In this document: one piece after another, positions 1-10,777 of the stretch | Position numbering within the stretch: position 1 is the first letter of the stretch | Layout of the letters: the number at the start of each line of letters is the position of its first letter | Assembly: GCF_000687475.1 (NCBI RefSeq) | Contig: NC_057318.1 | Span: forward strand, 6,014,001 to 6,078,000 | Origin: Ustilaginoidea virens | Lineage: Eukaryota; Ascomycota; Sordariomycetes; Hypocreales; Clavicipitaceae | Reading direction: 5' to 3' | Length of the DNA: 64,000 bases | Program-made: the position numbers and the translations under genes | The notes under the pieces: generated by a model | What the model was told of the DNA's origin: nothing | What the model saw: the letters and a program-made list of their open reading frames with translations, nothing else | Databases searched by the model: none

Positions 1-100
1 GAGACGAGAGCGAGATCAGCGAGGAAGACTGAGCTTTCTTTCTCCTCCTATCGTCGTCCCACCTTTGGTTGGCTTTCTTGATTTCTTGGTTGTCCATCAT
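1..100 (-). CDS. possible 5' end of a leftward gene cut by the window edge (unidentified)
   Basis: On the minus strand two consecutive ATG codons (positions 100-98 and 97-95) open a frame that runs without a stop to the window edge, about 33 codons. It is hydrophilic, Lys/Arg-rich and then Ser-rich. I recognise no family. A 33-codon open frame can occur by chance, so this is only a candidate for the N-terminus of a gene lying to the left. Confidence 0.2.
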   Translation of the reverse strand, partial: MMDNQEIKKANQRWDDDRRRKKAQSSSLISLSS

Positions 101-1466
101 GAGGCGAAGCAGTAATGGCATGGCGTTTGCGGGGTGCATTGGAAAGTTGGGCATTCAACTGTTTTTCTTTCTTTTTTCCCCTCTTTATTCAGGGACAATA
201 TGACGATTGTGTTGACGATTCGGGTGTTTTTGCATCCTTCATTCAGATAGATTTACTAGCAATCTGATCAAGCTACAGGTGACGGCTTGCCCTACATACC
301 TCAGATTATATTCGTCGCCTCGTCATCATTGCCGCTTTCTATCGCAACTACTCCATATGCATGCGCCTCATTCCCGCCAATGATCCTTCTCGCCATCTCC
401 GCATCGCAGTACAAACTGCCTCTCACCACGCAGCGGTTTGCTGCGCTCTCTCAAACGCCGCCCCCCCTCCCCTTCAATCCATTGTTCCGACCTTGCGAGC
501 TAGAAGAAGAAAATGCCGCAAATGCCGCGGGCATCGCACGGTAGCACTGCCGGTGGAAATCCTCCCTCACACGACACAGGGACGCGTCGCACCCGCAGCG
601 CGAGGGGTTCCCCCAAGTCAAGCACCTGCCACATGTTGAACTCGACCAGGACCCTTACCTTTTGCTTATTCAACCCGGTTTCCGCGTCGTTTCCGCGCGT
701 TCCGGCAGCCGCAGATGATGGATCCAGGGGCGCAAGCCAAGAATACAGTAGACGGGCCGGTGCGTGATTTCGTGGTCCCGCCGGGGGAAAAAAAAAATAG
801 GCAGTGCCGGTTGTGAAACCAGGATAAGCCCGAAGTCTCGGCAAATGCAATTTTCCCGCCCCGCGTCTTCTTTTCTGTAGATTGCGCGGCAGCAAATCAT
901 GGAAGCGTCCTTGGTGGATGAATGCAGGGGAATTGGGGGGTCATGCTGCATCGAGACTGCATCTGAACTCGTGTATATGCCAGTCGGCGGGGAGAACAAG
1001 AAGCTGGAGCTGGCGTCTTTCAGCCCGCGAATACTCGCTGCTGTTCAACAGGCGCCATAGTGGGATAGTTCACCGTGATCAGTACGTTGCGACCAAAACA
1101 GGTCAGGTGACTGCTGCCGTCTGCTCCTTTCCCCTTGTGGGCTGCCAGACGAAGAAATCCTATGTCGGGCCGCCTCTTGAAGGGGGAATCATGCAAGTGA
1201 TGGCTCTGACGTACGTGGCACCGACGCACATGCCGCCGTTCTGCGGTGAGAAGTCCTGGGCGTTGACTTTCTGCCCAGCGTAGCACTGCGGATTTCATCT
1301 GGCTTCTGGGTGCTTATATTTCCCTTGCATTGTTTGTACCACGCCGGAGTCTACAATGTCATTGCATCATGTCAGGAGAAAGAAAAGAGAGAGTGAGAGA
1401 GAGACAGAGAGAGAACGGTGCGAACCCGGCATGTTAAGAAATCGCCTGGTCAAACCACATGTTTAA
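101..1466. other. intergenic region, no supported gene
   Basis: Several overlapping short frames occur on both strands (up to 133 codons), but none shows a recognisable domain, plausible splice structure or consistent composition. The stretch probably holds the POP1 3' UTR at its right end and regulatory sequence of a gene to the left. A purine-rich GA tract lies at 1374-1415. Confidence 0.5.
1374..1415. repeat. GA-rich microsatellite
   Basis: Imperfect run of GA dinucleotides about 50 bp downstream of the POP1 stop codon. It is simple sequence, probably in or next to the POP1 3' UTR. Confidence 0.8.
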
Positions 1467-4265
1467 TCATACAACCGTCCATCTGGCCAGCCAGCCAACT
1501 TGCTCGCCAGCATTGCGGACAATACACAAATGACCCTCTTTACTGTTTCCCCCCACCTCGCGCAATGCCTTTTCCACGGCTATGCTTCCAAATGCAGTGG
1601 CTGTGCCGGCTCGCAGGCAGAATGAGCCAGATGTAACAAAGCCAATGAGGTCACCGGCATCTGGGACAAGGGGATGTCCGCCGATACTGGCTTGGTTTGG
1701 CGCAGGAGGGGGGTACGGCTCTGGCGCCGCTATCAAATCCCGAGCGAATCGTCGTATGCGGCTTTGCATATCTGTCTGCCTGCTTCCATTGTCGATTCGA
1801 GACCGTTGAGGTGCGGTCGTCCGCGTGCAGGGCACCTTGGAGAGCCATTGGCTGCGAAGATCTTTGGGAAGAAGACTGACGGAGGGGCTCGCGTGCGGCG
1901 GCATAGATGCAGGGACTCCAACGTCGGAGGAGTTTGGAGCTGGAGTACAGGCTTCTGGTAGCCGGTAGATTCTCGCGCAAGTTCTTGCTACGCCACGCGA
2001 GAGCAGTGTCAGGCGGACAATGGCAATTGCGTATGGGGGTGGCCGGGGGCCAAGGACTGGCGACGCCCTGAATTTATTGAAATCGATCCTTGAAACGTTA
2101 TTGAGTAGCCTCAGAGATGGGACATGCAAGGGCTTTTCGTCAGCGCCTTTGACGGCAAGCGAGCCTGCGCTATCAACATCCATGGCATCTGGGTCAGCAG
2201 ACTTGTCGGCTTGGACGAGCTCTGGCTCCGCAGCTGCCAGCATGGGGGGTCGTGGCAGCTCAAAGAGATACTCAAAGTCGCAGGCCAGTCCGTCGCCAAT
2301 CTCGCCTTTCCTGCCAGCTCCCAAGTCTACAGTGTTGAACGCGATTCTCTTGCTCTTGGGCCGCTTGTTGTAGGCAAGCTGTCTCTTCTGTCTCTGCTCC
2401 AATTCCCACTCAGCGCCGGCATTGGTGGCTAGGAAATCCGTGGGAAACCAAGGCATGCCTCGTTCAAAAGCGACTTGCATGGCCTCACTCAAGCCGCCGA
2501 AGCGAGGGTTCATACCAGACACCAAAGGGTAGTGAACTAGGCTGTACCACAGAGGAAGAATGCATTTCCACGGCACGAGCAGAACCCACGTCCCTTGAGC
2601 CTGCATGCTACCTGGTGAGCGAGTGGAAATCAGCAAAACAGGAATCGGAGGATCCAATTGTCCAGGATTCAAGAATGACCCCGGCATGGCCATGCTTCTT
2701 CGCTTGTTGATGGCCTTTGAAGATGGTAGACAAGATGATCGAAAACGAGAGCCGCGGTCGAATAAACCGTAAGGCTCTAGCTCCTCTTCTGCAGGCCAGT
2801 TTGCCAGTAGTTCCAGTGTCTCCGTCGCTGTATCAGAGTCGCTGGGGTATTCAACTTTGCGCGGCGGATAATGTAAACGAGGGTCCTGGGTTGAAAAACC
2901 TAGGACTGAATTTTCTGGCAGGCAGGCCGAGTTTGTGACAGATTTGAGCGAGTCGAAGAGGTTCGCATGCTTGTTTGATGGCATTTCCTTGCTATGATAT
3001 GGCGTTATGATGCCGAGCAGGGTTTCGGTGGATGCTGGACCAGTCAACTCAATACTTCCAATCTCAAACCTCAGATCTTCGACATATACACCAGATCCTT
3101 TCATCTTGCATAGACGAACCATTTCTGTGAAAGTCTCTAGGAACGCCGCAGGACTTAGTCTGATGAAGAGCTGTCGCTGGCCGTTTCTGACGTTGCTGCC
3201 GCCGGTGCCGCCCACGTCTGCTGTTTTGTTGGAGGAGCTTGGCTCAGGATTCCACACAATCATGGCTGGACATATTAGCCGTCTCATGCTATCCTGTTGT
3301 CTGGAGAGACATCCAGTCCATGCTCGTGTTCCCATTCTCCATTTCCTGCCCCTATCATTCCAACAGTATTCCTCTGTGACACCGATGGCTTTGAGAATTT
3401 TCGTGATGCCACAGATGCTTCCATACAAGCCGATGGTGCTCATGTAACTCGTATCCCAAGCCATGGCACCTCGTTCTCCCTGAGCACGATGGGTAGCCCG
3501 GTAAATCTTCTCCGTCGGGGTCAATGGTATCGCAAAACGCCACAACGGGTTCTTCGGATCCGTCATTCGTGCACGTTTGGCGTGCCACTTGTGTGTTGGC
3601 AGCCAAGTTTTGTTGATTTGTCTCTTCCGAAACTTTGCTGGCGCAGGGGCTGGCGAGTTGAGTTGGTTTCGCCGAATTTTGGGCCTCATCCCTATTTTTG
3701 TGCAGTGAGGCTCACTTGCCGGCGCAACATGCTTGCCTGCCTTCCGAGCCGCCTCTGCTTTCTTCAGCGATTTTCTTCGCTTTCGAGCAGCCAAGATGCC
3801 GAGTCGCTTGGCAGTTTCCGCCCGTATCCTGGCTCTGGTGGATCTCGGTTTCCGTCTTCTGGATTCAACAATGGGCGTATTATCTTCTTCCATCTCTTTT
3901 CTCGCTCTCGATCGTAGTCTTTTTGGTACTCGTTTTGGGTTATGACTGGCTGCTCGGCGGCGGAGGCCTCGTGGAACCTGCTGAAAAGCTCGACTGGTGC
4001 CTACAGCTCTGGAGGTGGCCATGCTCTGCTCCAGAGAGCGGATTTCGAACTCGTGGGCAGCAACAAAAGCCTGAAGATCAAGTTGGCCATCTTTCAGCGC
4101 TGCATCGGCAGGCTGGGCTGGGATATTTCGAGCCGCGAATAGCTTGGCCTTCTTTTGACGGAACGCGTCACTTCGTCCGTTGGCAATGTTCGCACTTCGC
4201 GGTCCGGCACTACGTTTGCCTAAAGAAACGCCAGACGAGCCGCCAGGGCCCGTTTTGGGACCCAT
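1467..4265 (-). CDS. POP1: POP1, protein subunit of RNase P and RNase MRP
   Basis: Uninterrupted 932-residue frame. POP1 is the largest protein subunit of the nuclear ribonucleoproteins RNase P (tRNA 5' end maturation) and RNase MRP (pre-rRNA cleavage). The family signature is the basic N-terminal POP1 domain starting with QVPRGLRRRAASHNPKR near residues 93-115 and followed by many Arg/Lys. A POPLD domain lies around residues 555-615, where VLLVPWKCILPLWYSL leads into a conserved NPRFGG segment. The C-terminus ends with a GFVTSG block and a conserved GWLARWTVV tail. The length fits filamentous-fungal POP1 (the yeast protein is about 875 residues). The start is the first ATG of the frame, leading into a Gly/Ser/Lys-rich nuclear N-terminus. 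No intron is needed. It is divergent from the NT-C2 gene across about 1.27 kb. Confidence 0.95.
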   Translation of the reverse strand: MGPKTGPGGSSGVSLGKRSAGPRSANIANGRSDAFRQKKAKLFAARNIPAQPADAALKDGQLDLQAFVAAHEFEIRSLEQSMATSRAVGTSRAFQQVPRGLRRRAASHNPKRVPKRLRSRARKEMEEDNTPIVESRRRKPRSTRARIRAETAKRLGILAARKRRKSLKKAEAARKAGKHVAPASEPHCTKIGMRPKIRRNQLNSPAPAPAKFRKRQINKTWLPTHKWHAKRARMTDPKNPLWRFAIPLTPTEKIYRATHRAQGERGAMAWDTSYMSTIGLYGSICGITKILKAIGVTEEYCWNDRGRKWRMGTRAWTGCLSRQQDSMRRLICPAMIVWNPEPSSSNKTADVGGTGGSNVRNGQRQLFIRLSPAAFLETFTEMVRLCKMKGSGVYVEDLRFEIGSIELTGPASTETLLGIITPYHSKEMPSNKHANLFDSLKSVTNSACLPENSVLGFSTQDPRLHYPPRKVEYPSDSDTATETLELLANWPAEEELEPYGLFDRGSRFRSSCLPSSKAINKRRSMAMPGSFLNPGQLDPPIPVLLISTRSPGSMQAQGTWVLLVPWKCILPLWYSLVHYPLVSGMNPRFGGLSEAMQVAFERGMPWFPTDFLATNAGAEWELEQRQKRQLAYNKRPKSKRIAFNTVDLGAGRKGEIGDGLACDFEYLFELPRPPMLAAAEPELVQADKSADPDAMDVDSAGSLAVKGADEKPLHVPSLRLLNNVSRIDFNKFRASPVLGPRPPPYAIAIVRLTLLSRGVARTCARIYRLPEACTPAPNSSDVGVPASMPPHASPSVSLLPKDLRSQWLSKVPCTRTTAPQRSRIDNGSRQTDMQSRIRRFARDLIAAPEPYPPPAPNQASIGGHPLVPDAGDLIGFVTSGSFCLRAGTATAFGSIAVEKALREVGGNSKEGHLCIVRNAGEQVGWLARWTVV

Positions 4266-5535
4266 GGCACTTGGGATTGCAAAAGGCCAGCGAGGCCGGG
4301 CAAACCGTTTGTTAGTTGACGAGCATGACAGGAGGTGGTTAAACTTGATGCCGAAGATTTTGGCGTTATCGATAAGATCGTATGCGTTATCGCAAGATCA
4401 AAGTTATTCCGTACCTCCCGTCCAACTTAAGAGGTACATACCTAAGCTGCTTGCTTACTAGCCGTTCTGCCCGGACAAGACAGGCCGCAGTGCAGCCAAC
4501 AAGTAAGGGGTTGCAATATTCCCTCGTACACTCTCTCGCAAAGTGAACATGGTCTCTTACCATCGCTAATGCTGCCGCATCTGTTCCTCAACACCGCACA
4601 GCGTGTAAACCGGGGAAGATCAAAGTACCGCCTCGGTAAGCGGCGGCATGTTTAACACGCACAGTAAGTATGCCTGAGGCCTTGTTTCTGCTAGTTCTTT
4701 TGCCTCTTGCCAACTTGGGAACGTGACCATCATTCCATGAGGTACCCGCCTCATGGCGCGCCAAGCTGGTTCCTGATGACTGTCGCCCGCTCGTCGGCTT
4801 TGATAGGACACAGCAGACACGGTCATTCATAGACCTCTCGGTGAGTATCATGAGCTGTCTTACGATTGACGACTAAAGGAAGACTACCAACACAATCAGG
4901 GCACCTTGGGAGGTAGATGAGCACTACCTAAGGCACCTACCTACAGTACCTACCTCCTAAACCAACCTTACCTTAGATACCCGGTACTCGGTACCTGCGT
5001 CTGCTTTCCAGGCGGTCCACCCCACCATGCACGTCATCATGTACGGCCTTTTTGCTCGTCATGCCAACAAGTCACAACTGCGGCAACATCGTCAGGCAGC
5101 TTCTTCTGCTTTAGCTGCGAGCACGCAGATAGCTGGACCGTTATCCTCTTACCACTCCCTGCGATACACATCCTCTTTGCGTGGTCATCGCTGAAGCGGA
5201 AGACGTCCTCTCTGGGCTTGCGGCGCTTGCCTCGGGCGCTTCTGCTTGCTGAGCTTTTTGGCCCCAAGAATTCCAAAGACTGTGGAACATACAACATACC
5301 AGCCTGACTCGTTTCCAGTGAGCTGTCAAGGCCAACGCCCCCTCCATACCTCCCAGGCTCTACAACCTCATTCCTTCTGCTCCGTATCCTCTCACTCTAT
5401 CCAACCGACACACATTTTTCCTCCGTTCGCTCTCCCCAGCCATCGTTGCCTGTGTCTCTGCTTCCCAACTGGTCAGCTGAGCAGTTTTGTCTTTTTCTTT
5501 TTGTTTTGAATTTAATGGCTTAGCACCCAGCTGAC
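4266..5535. promoter_or_regulatory. divergent intergenic region between POP1 and the NT-C2 gene
   Basis: About 1.27 kb separates the two start codons and must contain both promoters. Short minus-strand frames at 4588-4851 and 5037-5347 show no domain and are not called. The part before 5536 (about 5350-5510) is pyrimidine-rich, as usual for fungal 5' UTRs. I see no convincing TATA box. Confidence 0.5.
4908..4996. repeat. TACCTA-rich low-complexity tract
   Basis: Dense repetition of TACCTA/ACCTAC words and the reverse word AGGTAG, ending in GGTACTCGGTACC. Such tracts are common in intergenic DNA of Sordariomycetes; no function is claimed. Confidence 0.6.
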
Positions 5536-7079
5536 ATGCACTTCTTGCCTATAGTTGGCAAGGGCCGTAGGGTGAGACTGTCCCCAGAAACTTCCCCGAC
5601 GTTTCCTAGACACCAGTTGACTTCAATGCTGCTGTTGGAAGCCCCTGCCGTAGGTGCAAGGCTCAGTGTTCAATGTTCGCTAACCGTCCATGTTGATAGC
5701 CCAAGTTTGAGTTACATCTCAAGGTTAGATGATCTGGGCTTTCTCTGCTTCCACCAAACGGTGCCAAACAAACCTTGACGCGGCTGGTGCAGATTTATGA
5801 TTTGAATAATGTTCCTCTCGTTTCTGGCAACTCGTTCATCAAATGGCACCTCACTCATTCCATGCACGCGGAGCATCGCGGTCGCACCAACAAGCATCCC
5901 ATCTCCAACCACAAGGTCGATTACGGGTACAGTAAGCTGATAACCGGAATCCGCATATCCGTCGACAAGAACAACAGTCTGTCAGAGTGTCCATTCGAGC
6001 TGGAAATATTACAAGAATTCGGCGTGGCCGAAAAGATCACTCTCGGTCATGTCAAGCTCAGCCTCAGTGAGTTCGTCGAGGAAAGCGAATCCATTAACCG
6101 CGACCTTGGATCGCCTTCTAGGAAGAGGAGCAGCATAGGTGTCAATCCAGCTGGTGGCCAAGACAAAGATGGGCAGGAGGCATGTACTGTGGAAGAGGGG
6201 ATAGTGCGGAGATACCTTTTGCAGGACAGCAAAATCAACAGCACCCTCAAGATCGGCATCCTCATGATTCAGGTAGATGGCGAACGAAACTTCATTTCTC
6301 CCGCTTTACGGACAGCGCCCGTGTTCGGCGGGATTGCCGGCTTGGTTGCCCCTGAGGCCGAGGACGATACTTCCCGTACGTATATCTTCCCATCCCAGTC
6401 GCTAAACGATGAACCGACATCGGACTGGGTGAGCGCGCTCAACCATTTTCCCCCAAGACCATCTCTAACAATGCCATTCCTTCCATATCTAGCTATTCCG
6501 AACCTATCCAAACCCAGAGACGCAGCCGAGGTGCAAGACCTCTACCGCCGCACACTAGCCGCCTCTTGGTCACGGCATCCCAACGAGCTGCCAGTTGACG
6601 AGTGCATCGAGGATATATTCTCCGGCGGAAATGGCTGGAAAACCAAAAAGCAATCACAGTCCAACGCCGACAGCGATGGAGAAGACCCAGGCAACAACGG
6701 GGACACACTGAGGCCCAGCGACTTTCGCCGCTACCTCAAACATCAACGCAGCCGCAGCAGCAATCTTGGCCGTCATCGACACACACACAGCGCCTCAAGT
6801 GACAAGAGTACCTCCACCGTCACGGGAGGAGGTGCCAATGCAGCAAGAGGAGACAGGCGAGGCGGCGGCCGCTTGCACCACGACGACAGTAGGGAATCTC
6901 GTCATGACGACCTCGGGAGCAGCAGGAGCGGCAGCTTGGGAAGTCTAGCCCCGACTCTAGGTAGCAGCAGTGATGGTGGCAGGGGGGACCTGGGCATGAG
7001 ACGTGCCAGAGAAGTAGATGAGTTTGAGCTGAGAGATGACTTGGTTGCTTGGAAGTTGCCAAGCGGCGTGACGGTTTAG
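5536..7079 (+). CDS. NT-C2 domain protein (EEIG1/EHBP1-type N-terminal C2), three exons
   Basis: The proposed model is 5536-5571, 5700-5723 and 5793-7079, 448 residues. The introns are 5572-5699 (GTGAGA...TAG) and 5724-5792 (GTTAGA...CAG). Exon 1 encodes a short N-terminus ending GKGRR. Exon 2 is a 24-nt microexon encoding PKFELHLK. Exon 3 continues IYDLNNVPLVSG, and together they rebuild the first strands of an N-terminal C2 domain (about residues 13-150, with FIKWHL and LGHVKLSLSEFVE). This domain class occurs in EEIG1/EHBP1-like membrane-associated adaptors, and fungal members have no well-defined role. The C-terminal third (about 336-410) is low-complexity Ser/Arg/His/Gly and probably disordered. 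Membrane or cytoskeleton adaptor function is inference from the family. It converges on SSZ1. Confidence 0.85.
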
Positions 7080-7627
7080 CCGCCACCTGGGGCCCCCCCT
7101 TGGAGGTAATCAACTGGGGTACATTGGCGGCGGCATCGTTTCCGCGAAAGCAAGAAGACGCATTATGGAAATCGCTCAGACTGCGATAACCTCGTTCGGC
7201 TGCGAGATTCGGAAATTTTCAAGTTACGCGCTCCCGAAAACCTACTATCTAATGAGGAAAGTTAACCATTTTTGAACAGCCAAAGGTTGAAATTTACACG
7301 ACTTCAATTCACCCTCGCCAACTTCAATCTCCGCTGTTCAGGCTGGTATTCCATCATTTTTGCGACCCGGTGGCGCCCTTGTCTAGCCCTCTTGTTGCAA
7401 CTAAGGCCTCTTATCCTCCCGCCTTTTGCCAGTTGCCGTTCTTTCCGCCCATGCCTATCTACACAACATGATGAAAACAAAAGGAAAGGAAGCCAAAAAG
7501 AAAAAAAAAAGGAAAGGGAGAGTGAGAAACAGAGAAACGGAGAGAAAGGGAGACGGAGGGAGATCGTAGCTGCTTCCATCACGCATACCAGCTGTTCGTC
7601 ATCTCATGCTAAAATGCTAATGATGGC
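7080..7627. other. convergent 3' intergenic region
   Basis: 548 bp between the stop codons of the NT-C2 gene and SSZ1, holding both 3' UTRs. It includes an A/G-rich tract at about 7480-7560. The 276-codon plus-strand frame starting at 7272 runs deep into SSZ1 and is a shadow of it. No gene is called. Confidence 0.6.
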
Positions 7628-9574
7628 TCAAGGGGCCGTCAGGACACCACGAATACCGCCCTTGCCACCAACTTCTCTAGCTGTGATAGTGACGCCAAGG
7701 TCGGCCAGAACATTGATCGTCACCTCGATCTTGCCATCTTTCTTGATGCCCTTGATGGCAGCTTCAGCGAGTAGTTTGCCTATTTTCCACACTTTTTCGC
7801 GCTTCTCCTCCTCCTCTTCCTCCTCGTCGGAATCTTCAAAGCCAGAGTCCTCGCCCTTGTCGCCGTTCTGGACATTATTGGCCTTGGGTTCGGGTTTCGT
7901 AATCTTGATGTGCCTGCCGCCCTCGACAACCTTGACCAGGACGTCACCACCGTCCTTGGGGGCCGGAATGTGGATTGTTCGCCGGGCAGGAGCGGCGGTC
8001 TCGGCTTGCATGATGGGAACGAAGATCGACTCATGGCTGGCATCGACGGTGACGACACCAATGGCGTTGGAGATGTGCTTGACAGTGGTGACGGCGGGGT
8101 GAGTCGACTGGTCAATATCGCTGGCCTCGTATTCCTGGATCAAAGATGCCTGCAGGGCAGCGCCGCGGACCTGAGCCTCGGAAGGGTTGATGGCGCTGGC
8201 GCTGGTGGCCGGAGCCAGGATCTTGGTGGTCTCGGGGAAAATGTTGCGCAAGTTGTTGGCGATGCGAGGAGTGTGCGAGGTGCCGCCACACATGATGACT
8301 TGGTCAATGTCAAGAACGTCCAAGTCGGCCTTCTTGACCACGCTCTCAACCAAGCGATTGAACCCTTCAAAAACCTTGCGGCCGATCATTTCGTATCGCA
8401 GGCGATTGATGGTGGAAGAAAAGTCGAAACCGTCAGCCAGGCTCTCCACGCTGAACTGGGCATTGTTTCCCAAGCTGAGAGCCTTCTTGGTGGCCTCGGC
8501 TTCCTGTCGAAGCTTGGCCAGGCTCTTGGCATTGGATCGAGGATCCGTATTGTGCTTCTTGATGAACTCCTTCGCAAAGTGGTCCATTAGAACTTGGTCA
8601 AGATGGATCCCAGCAAATTCATAGTCGTGGGCGGTGGCCAGGATTGTGTACATGCCGCCTCTTGAAGCAACAACGGCGACGTCTGAGCGAGTACCTCCAA
8701 AGTCGGCAACAACAACAATCTTGTCCTCGACAACAGCCTCGGGCCGAGCATCGTAGGCCAATATGGCGGCAACGGGATCAGAAACCAGCTGCAGAACCTC
8801 CAATTCGGCATCGTTGGTGGCCTTGATCAAAGCCTCACGCTGCTTATCGTTGAAATTGGTGGGCACAGTAACGACCGCAGACGTGACTCTTTTGCCCAAA
8901 TAATCAGAGGCAGCGGTGACGAGTCGGCGCAAATATCTGGTGGAAGCCTCGCTAACAGAGACGCAAGAAGCATCGCTTTCGCTGTCCTTGTCCTTGACTG
9001 AGAAGAAAACGCTGCCAGCGTTGTCCTGAGGATGAGCAGCAGCATGGCAGTACGTAGGGTCGATAGACTTGAACCTGTTCCGATGAACGAATGAAAGGAA
9101 GCCCCGGTTAGCCAAGCTCATACTTGCGCTCGCCCCCAAACGTCATACCGAGCACACAAGCCTGCAAGCTAGGGAAACGCCTCTCGGAGGCCAGAAATGG
9201 GTTTACGTACTCCTTGCCTAGAAACTCGCGGAAGTAAGCGATCGAGTTGGATGGATTGCGGACCAGGAAAGCCTTGGCCTGAGCGCCATAGTATTCATCA
9301 CCGTCCACGTAGGACAGAACGGTGGGAATCTGTCGGTCTGGAAGCAAAGCATTGTCAGCACAGCAAGCCTCACCACTACCGAACCCTTCCAACCGCAACA
9401 GCAGAAAGATAGGTATACTGGTCAAGTGCGCATACCTCCGTCCTCATTAGCAATTACCTCTGCCTTGTCATCAACTGTAAAAGCGATGGAGCTATTCGAA
9501 TTGCCAAACGTGATACCAATGGCCACCCGGTCCGCAGGTTCGGGACCAGGCTTAACACCTTTAGTCTCAGACAT
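7628..9574 (-). CDS. SSZ1: SSZ1, ribosome-associated atypical Hsp70
   Basis: Three exons read leftward: 9574-9436, 9337-9211 and 9074-7628, giving 570 residues. The introns are 9435-9338 (GTATGC...CAG) and 9210-9075 (GTACGT...CAG). The junctions restore EDG|DRQIPTVLSY and GKE|FKSIDPTYCH. Ssz1 pairs with the J-protein Zuo1 in the ribosome-associated complex, which activates Ssb on nascent chains in the cytosol. The Hsp70 ATPase fold is clear: GITFGNSNSS as phosphate loop 1 (in place of DLGTT), VPTNFNDKQREA, a VVADFGG phosphate 2 loop, and MCGGTSHTPRI. The C-terminal substrate domain is short and there is no lid, as expected for Ssz1. An acidic insert of Glu/Asp lies near residues 497-515. It shares a divergent promoter with RRP40. 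Confidence 0.95.
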
Positions 9575-9956
9575 TCGATGCGACGACTTTCGTTATATAT
9601 AGCCTAAACGAGTTTTCTTTTACAGGAGGTTTATATCCTGACAATCCAGAGACAAAGAGAAAAGACACCAATGCAATGTCTGCCTTGGGTTTTTTGGACG
9701 AGATGACTGGAGGTTCTGGCTTTGACAGCGATGGGAAACGGGTAGCTCATAGTGGGGTCCACTGGTGCTTTTTTTTTTTTTTTTTTGTTGGCCGACTCTT
9801 TTCTAACCCAAGAAAATTCAAGGCGCTCCTTATCAACGCCCGTATCGAACGTATAGCAAACACCTCACCCCACCCGCCGTGTGGCATAAGCCTTCTATAG
9901 ATGCAGAGATATCCGACATCTTGCTGGCCTAGAATCACCATCCAGAAGCAGCGGCG
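9575..9956. promoter_or_regulatory. shared divergent promoter of SSZ1 and RRP40
   Basis: Only 382 bp separate the two start codons. The spacer has an 18-T run at 9769-9786, a poly(dA:dT) element of the kind that excludes nucleosomes, nearly centred between the genes. A TATATATA-like word at 9594-9601 lies close to the SSZ1 ATG, probably inside its 5' UTR. A bidirectional promoter is inferred from geometry only. Confidence 0.55.
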
Positions 9957-10777
9957 ATGTCCTCGGATCCTGTTTTCGTCCTCCCAGGCGACCATATCGA
10001 CCCGGAAATCATCCCTTCTCATCCTCAAAAACCTTTGCGATTGGGTCCCGGCCTGCGACATGTACCACCGAATGACATTCTACCCACACTGGCCGGCCAG
10101 CTTGTCGTAGATCATCCCAGAAATGCCATGAGAATAGAATCTTCGCGAGGACGAGTAATTACATATCCTCCTTCATCTATCACCCGCCACCCTAGCCGTG
10201 CGAGGCACAAAAACTTGGACTGACGTTGCTTGGGCAGTATGTTCCTCGAGTAGGCGAGCTTGTGATAGGAACAATACAAAAAACTGCTGCAGATGTATAC
10301 TATGTTTCCCTGTCAGATTACACGGCTCCTGCACTTCTACCACAATTATCTTTCGAATCAGCAACGAAAAAAACCCGCCCTGTCTTGGCACCGGGAGCTT
10401 TGGTCTATGCTCGCATCAGCATGACGAATAAGCACATGGATGCTGAGCTCGAGTGTGTTAACTCGTCCACGGGGAAAGCGGATGGGCTTGGCCCTCTAAC
10501 GGGGGGCATGCTCTACAGTATCTCACTGGGGATGGCAAGACGATTGATGATGCCCAAGAGCATGCAACATGGCGCAATTGTCGTGCTGGAAGAGCTCGGT
10601 GCTTCGGGGCTGCAGTTCGAGACAGCCACGGGTCGGAACGGACGGTTTTGGGTGGAGAGTGAAAACATCAAGACGGTTATTGCAGTGGGCCGAGCTGTCC
10701 AAGAAACGGACGCAAAGGGATTAGGAGTTGATGGCCAGAAAAGACTGGTCCGCAGCATAATAAAGGAACTGAGCTGA
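9957..10777 (+). CDS. RRP40: RRP40, exosome cap subunit (EXOSC3)
   Basis: Two exons, 9957-10154 and 10238-10777, encode 245 residues. The intron 10155-10237 runs GTAATT...CAG with a CTGAC branch-like word near 10218-10222. The junction rebuilds SSRGR|YVPRVGELVIGTI, the start of the S1 RNA-binding domain. Rrp40 is one of three S1/KH cap proteins of the nine-subunit exosome, which guides RNA to Rrp44 and Rrp6 for 3'-5' decay and processing in nucleus and cytoplasm. Family marks are the N-terminal VLPGD motif, KKTRPVLAPGALVYARI with NKHMDAELECV in S1, and a KH-type GRNGRFWV near residues 196-203. The length matches fungal Rrp40 (about 240). Confidence 0.95.

Noticed and set aside
500..1298. Overlapping 84-133-codon frames on both strands
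   Set aside because: No start context, splice pattern or domain favours any one of them; they overlap each other in conflict.
4588..5347. Short minus-strand frames between POP1 and the NT-C2 gene
   Set aside because: No recognisable features; the segment is more easily explained as divergent promoter DNA.
7272..8102. 276-codon plus-strand frame
   Set aside because: It overlaps the SSZ1 C-terminus antisense, shows no domain, and its right half mirrors SSZ1 codon structure.
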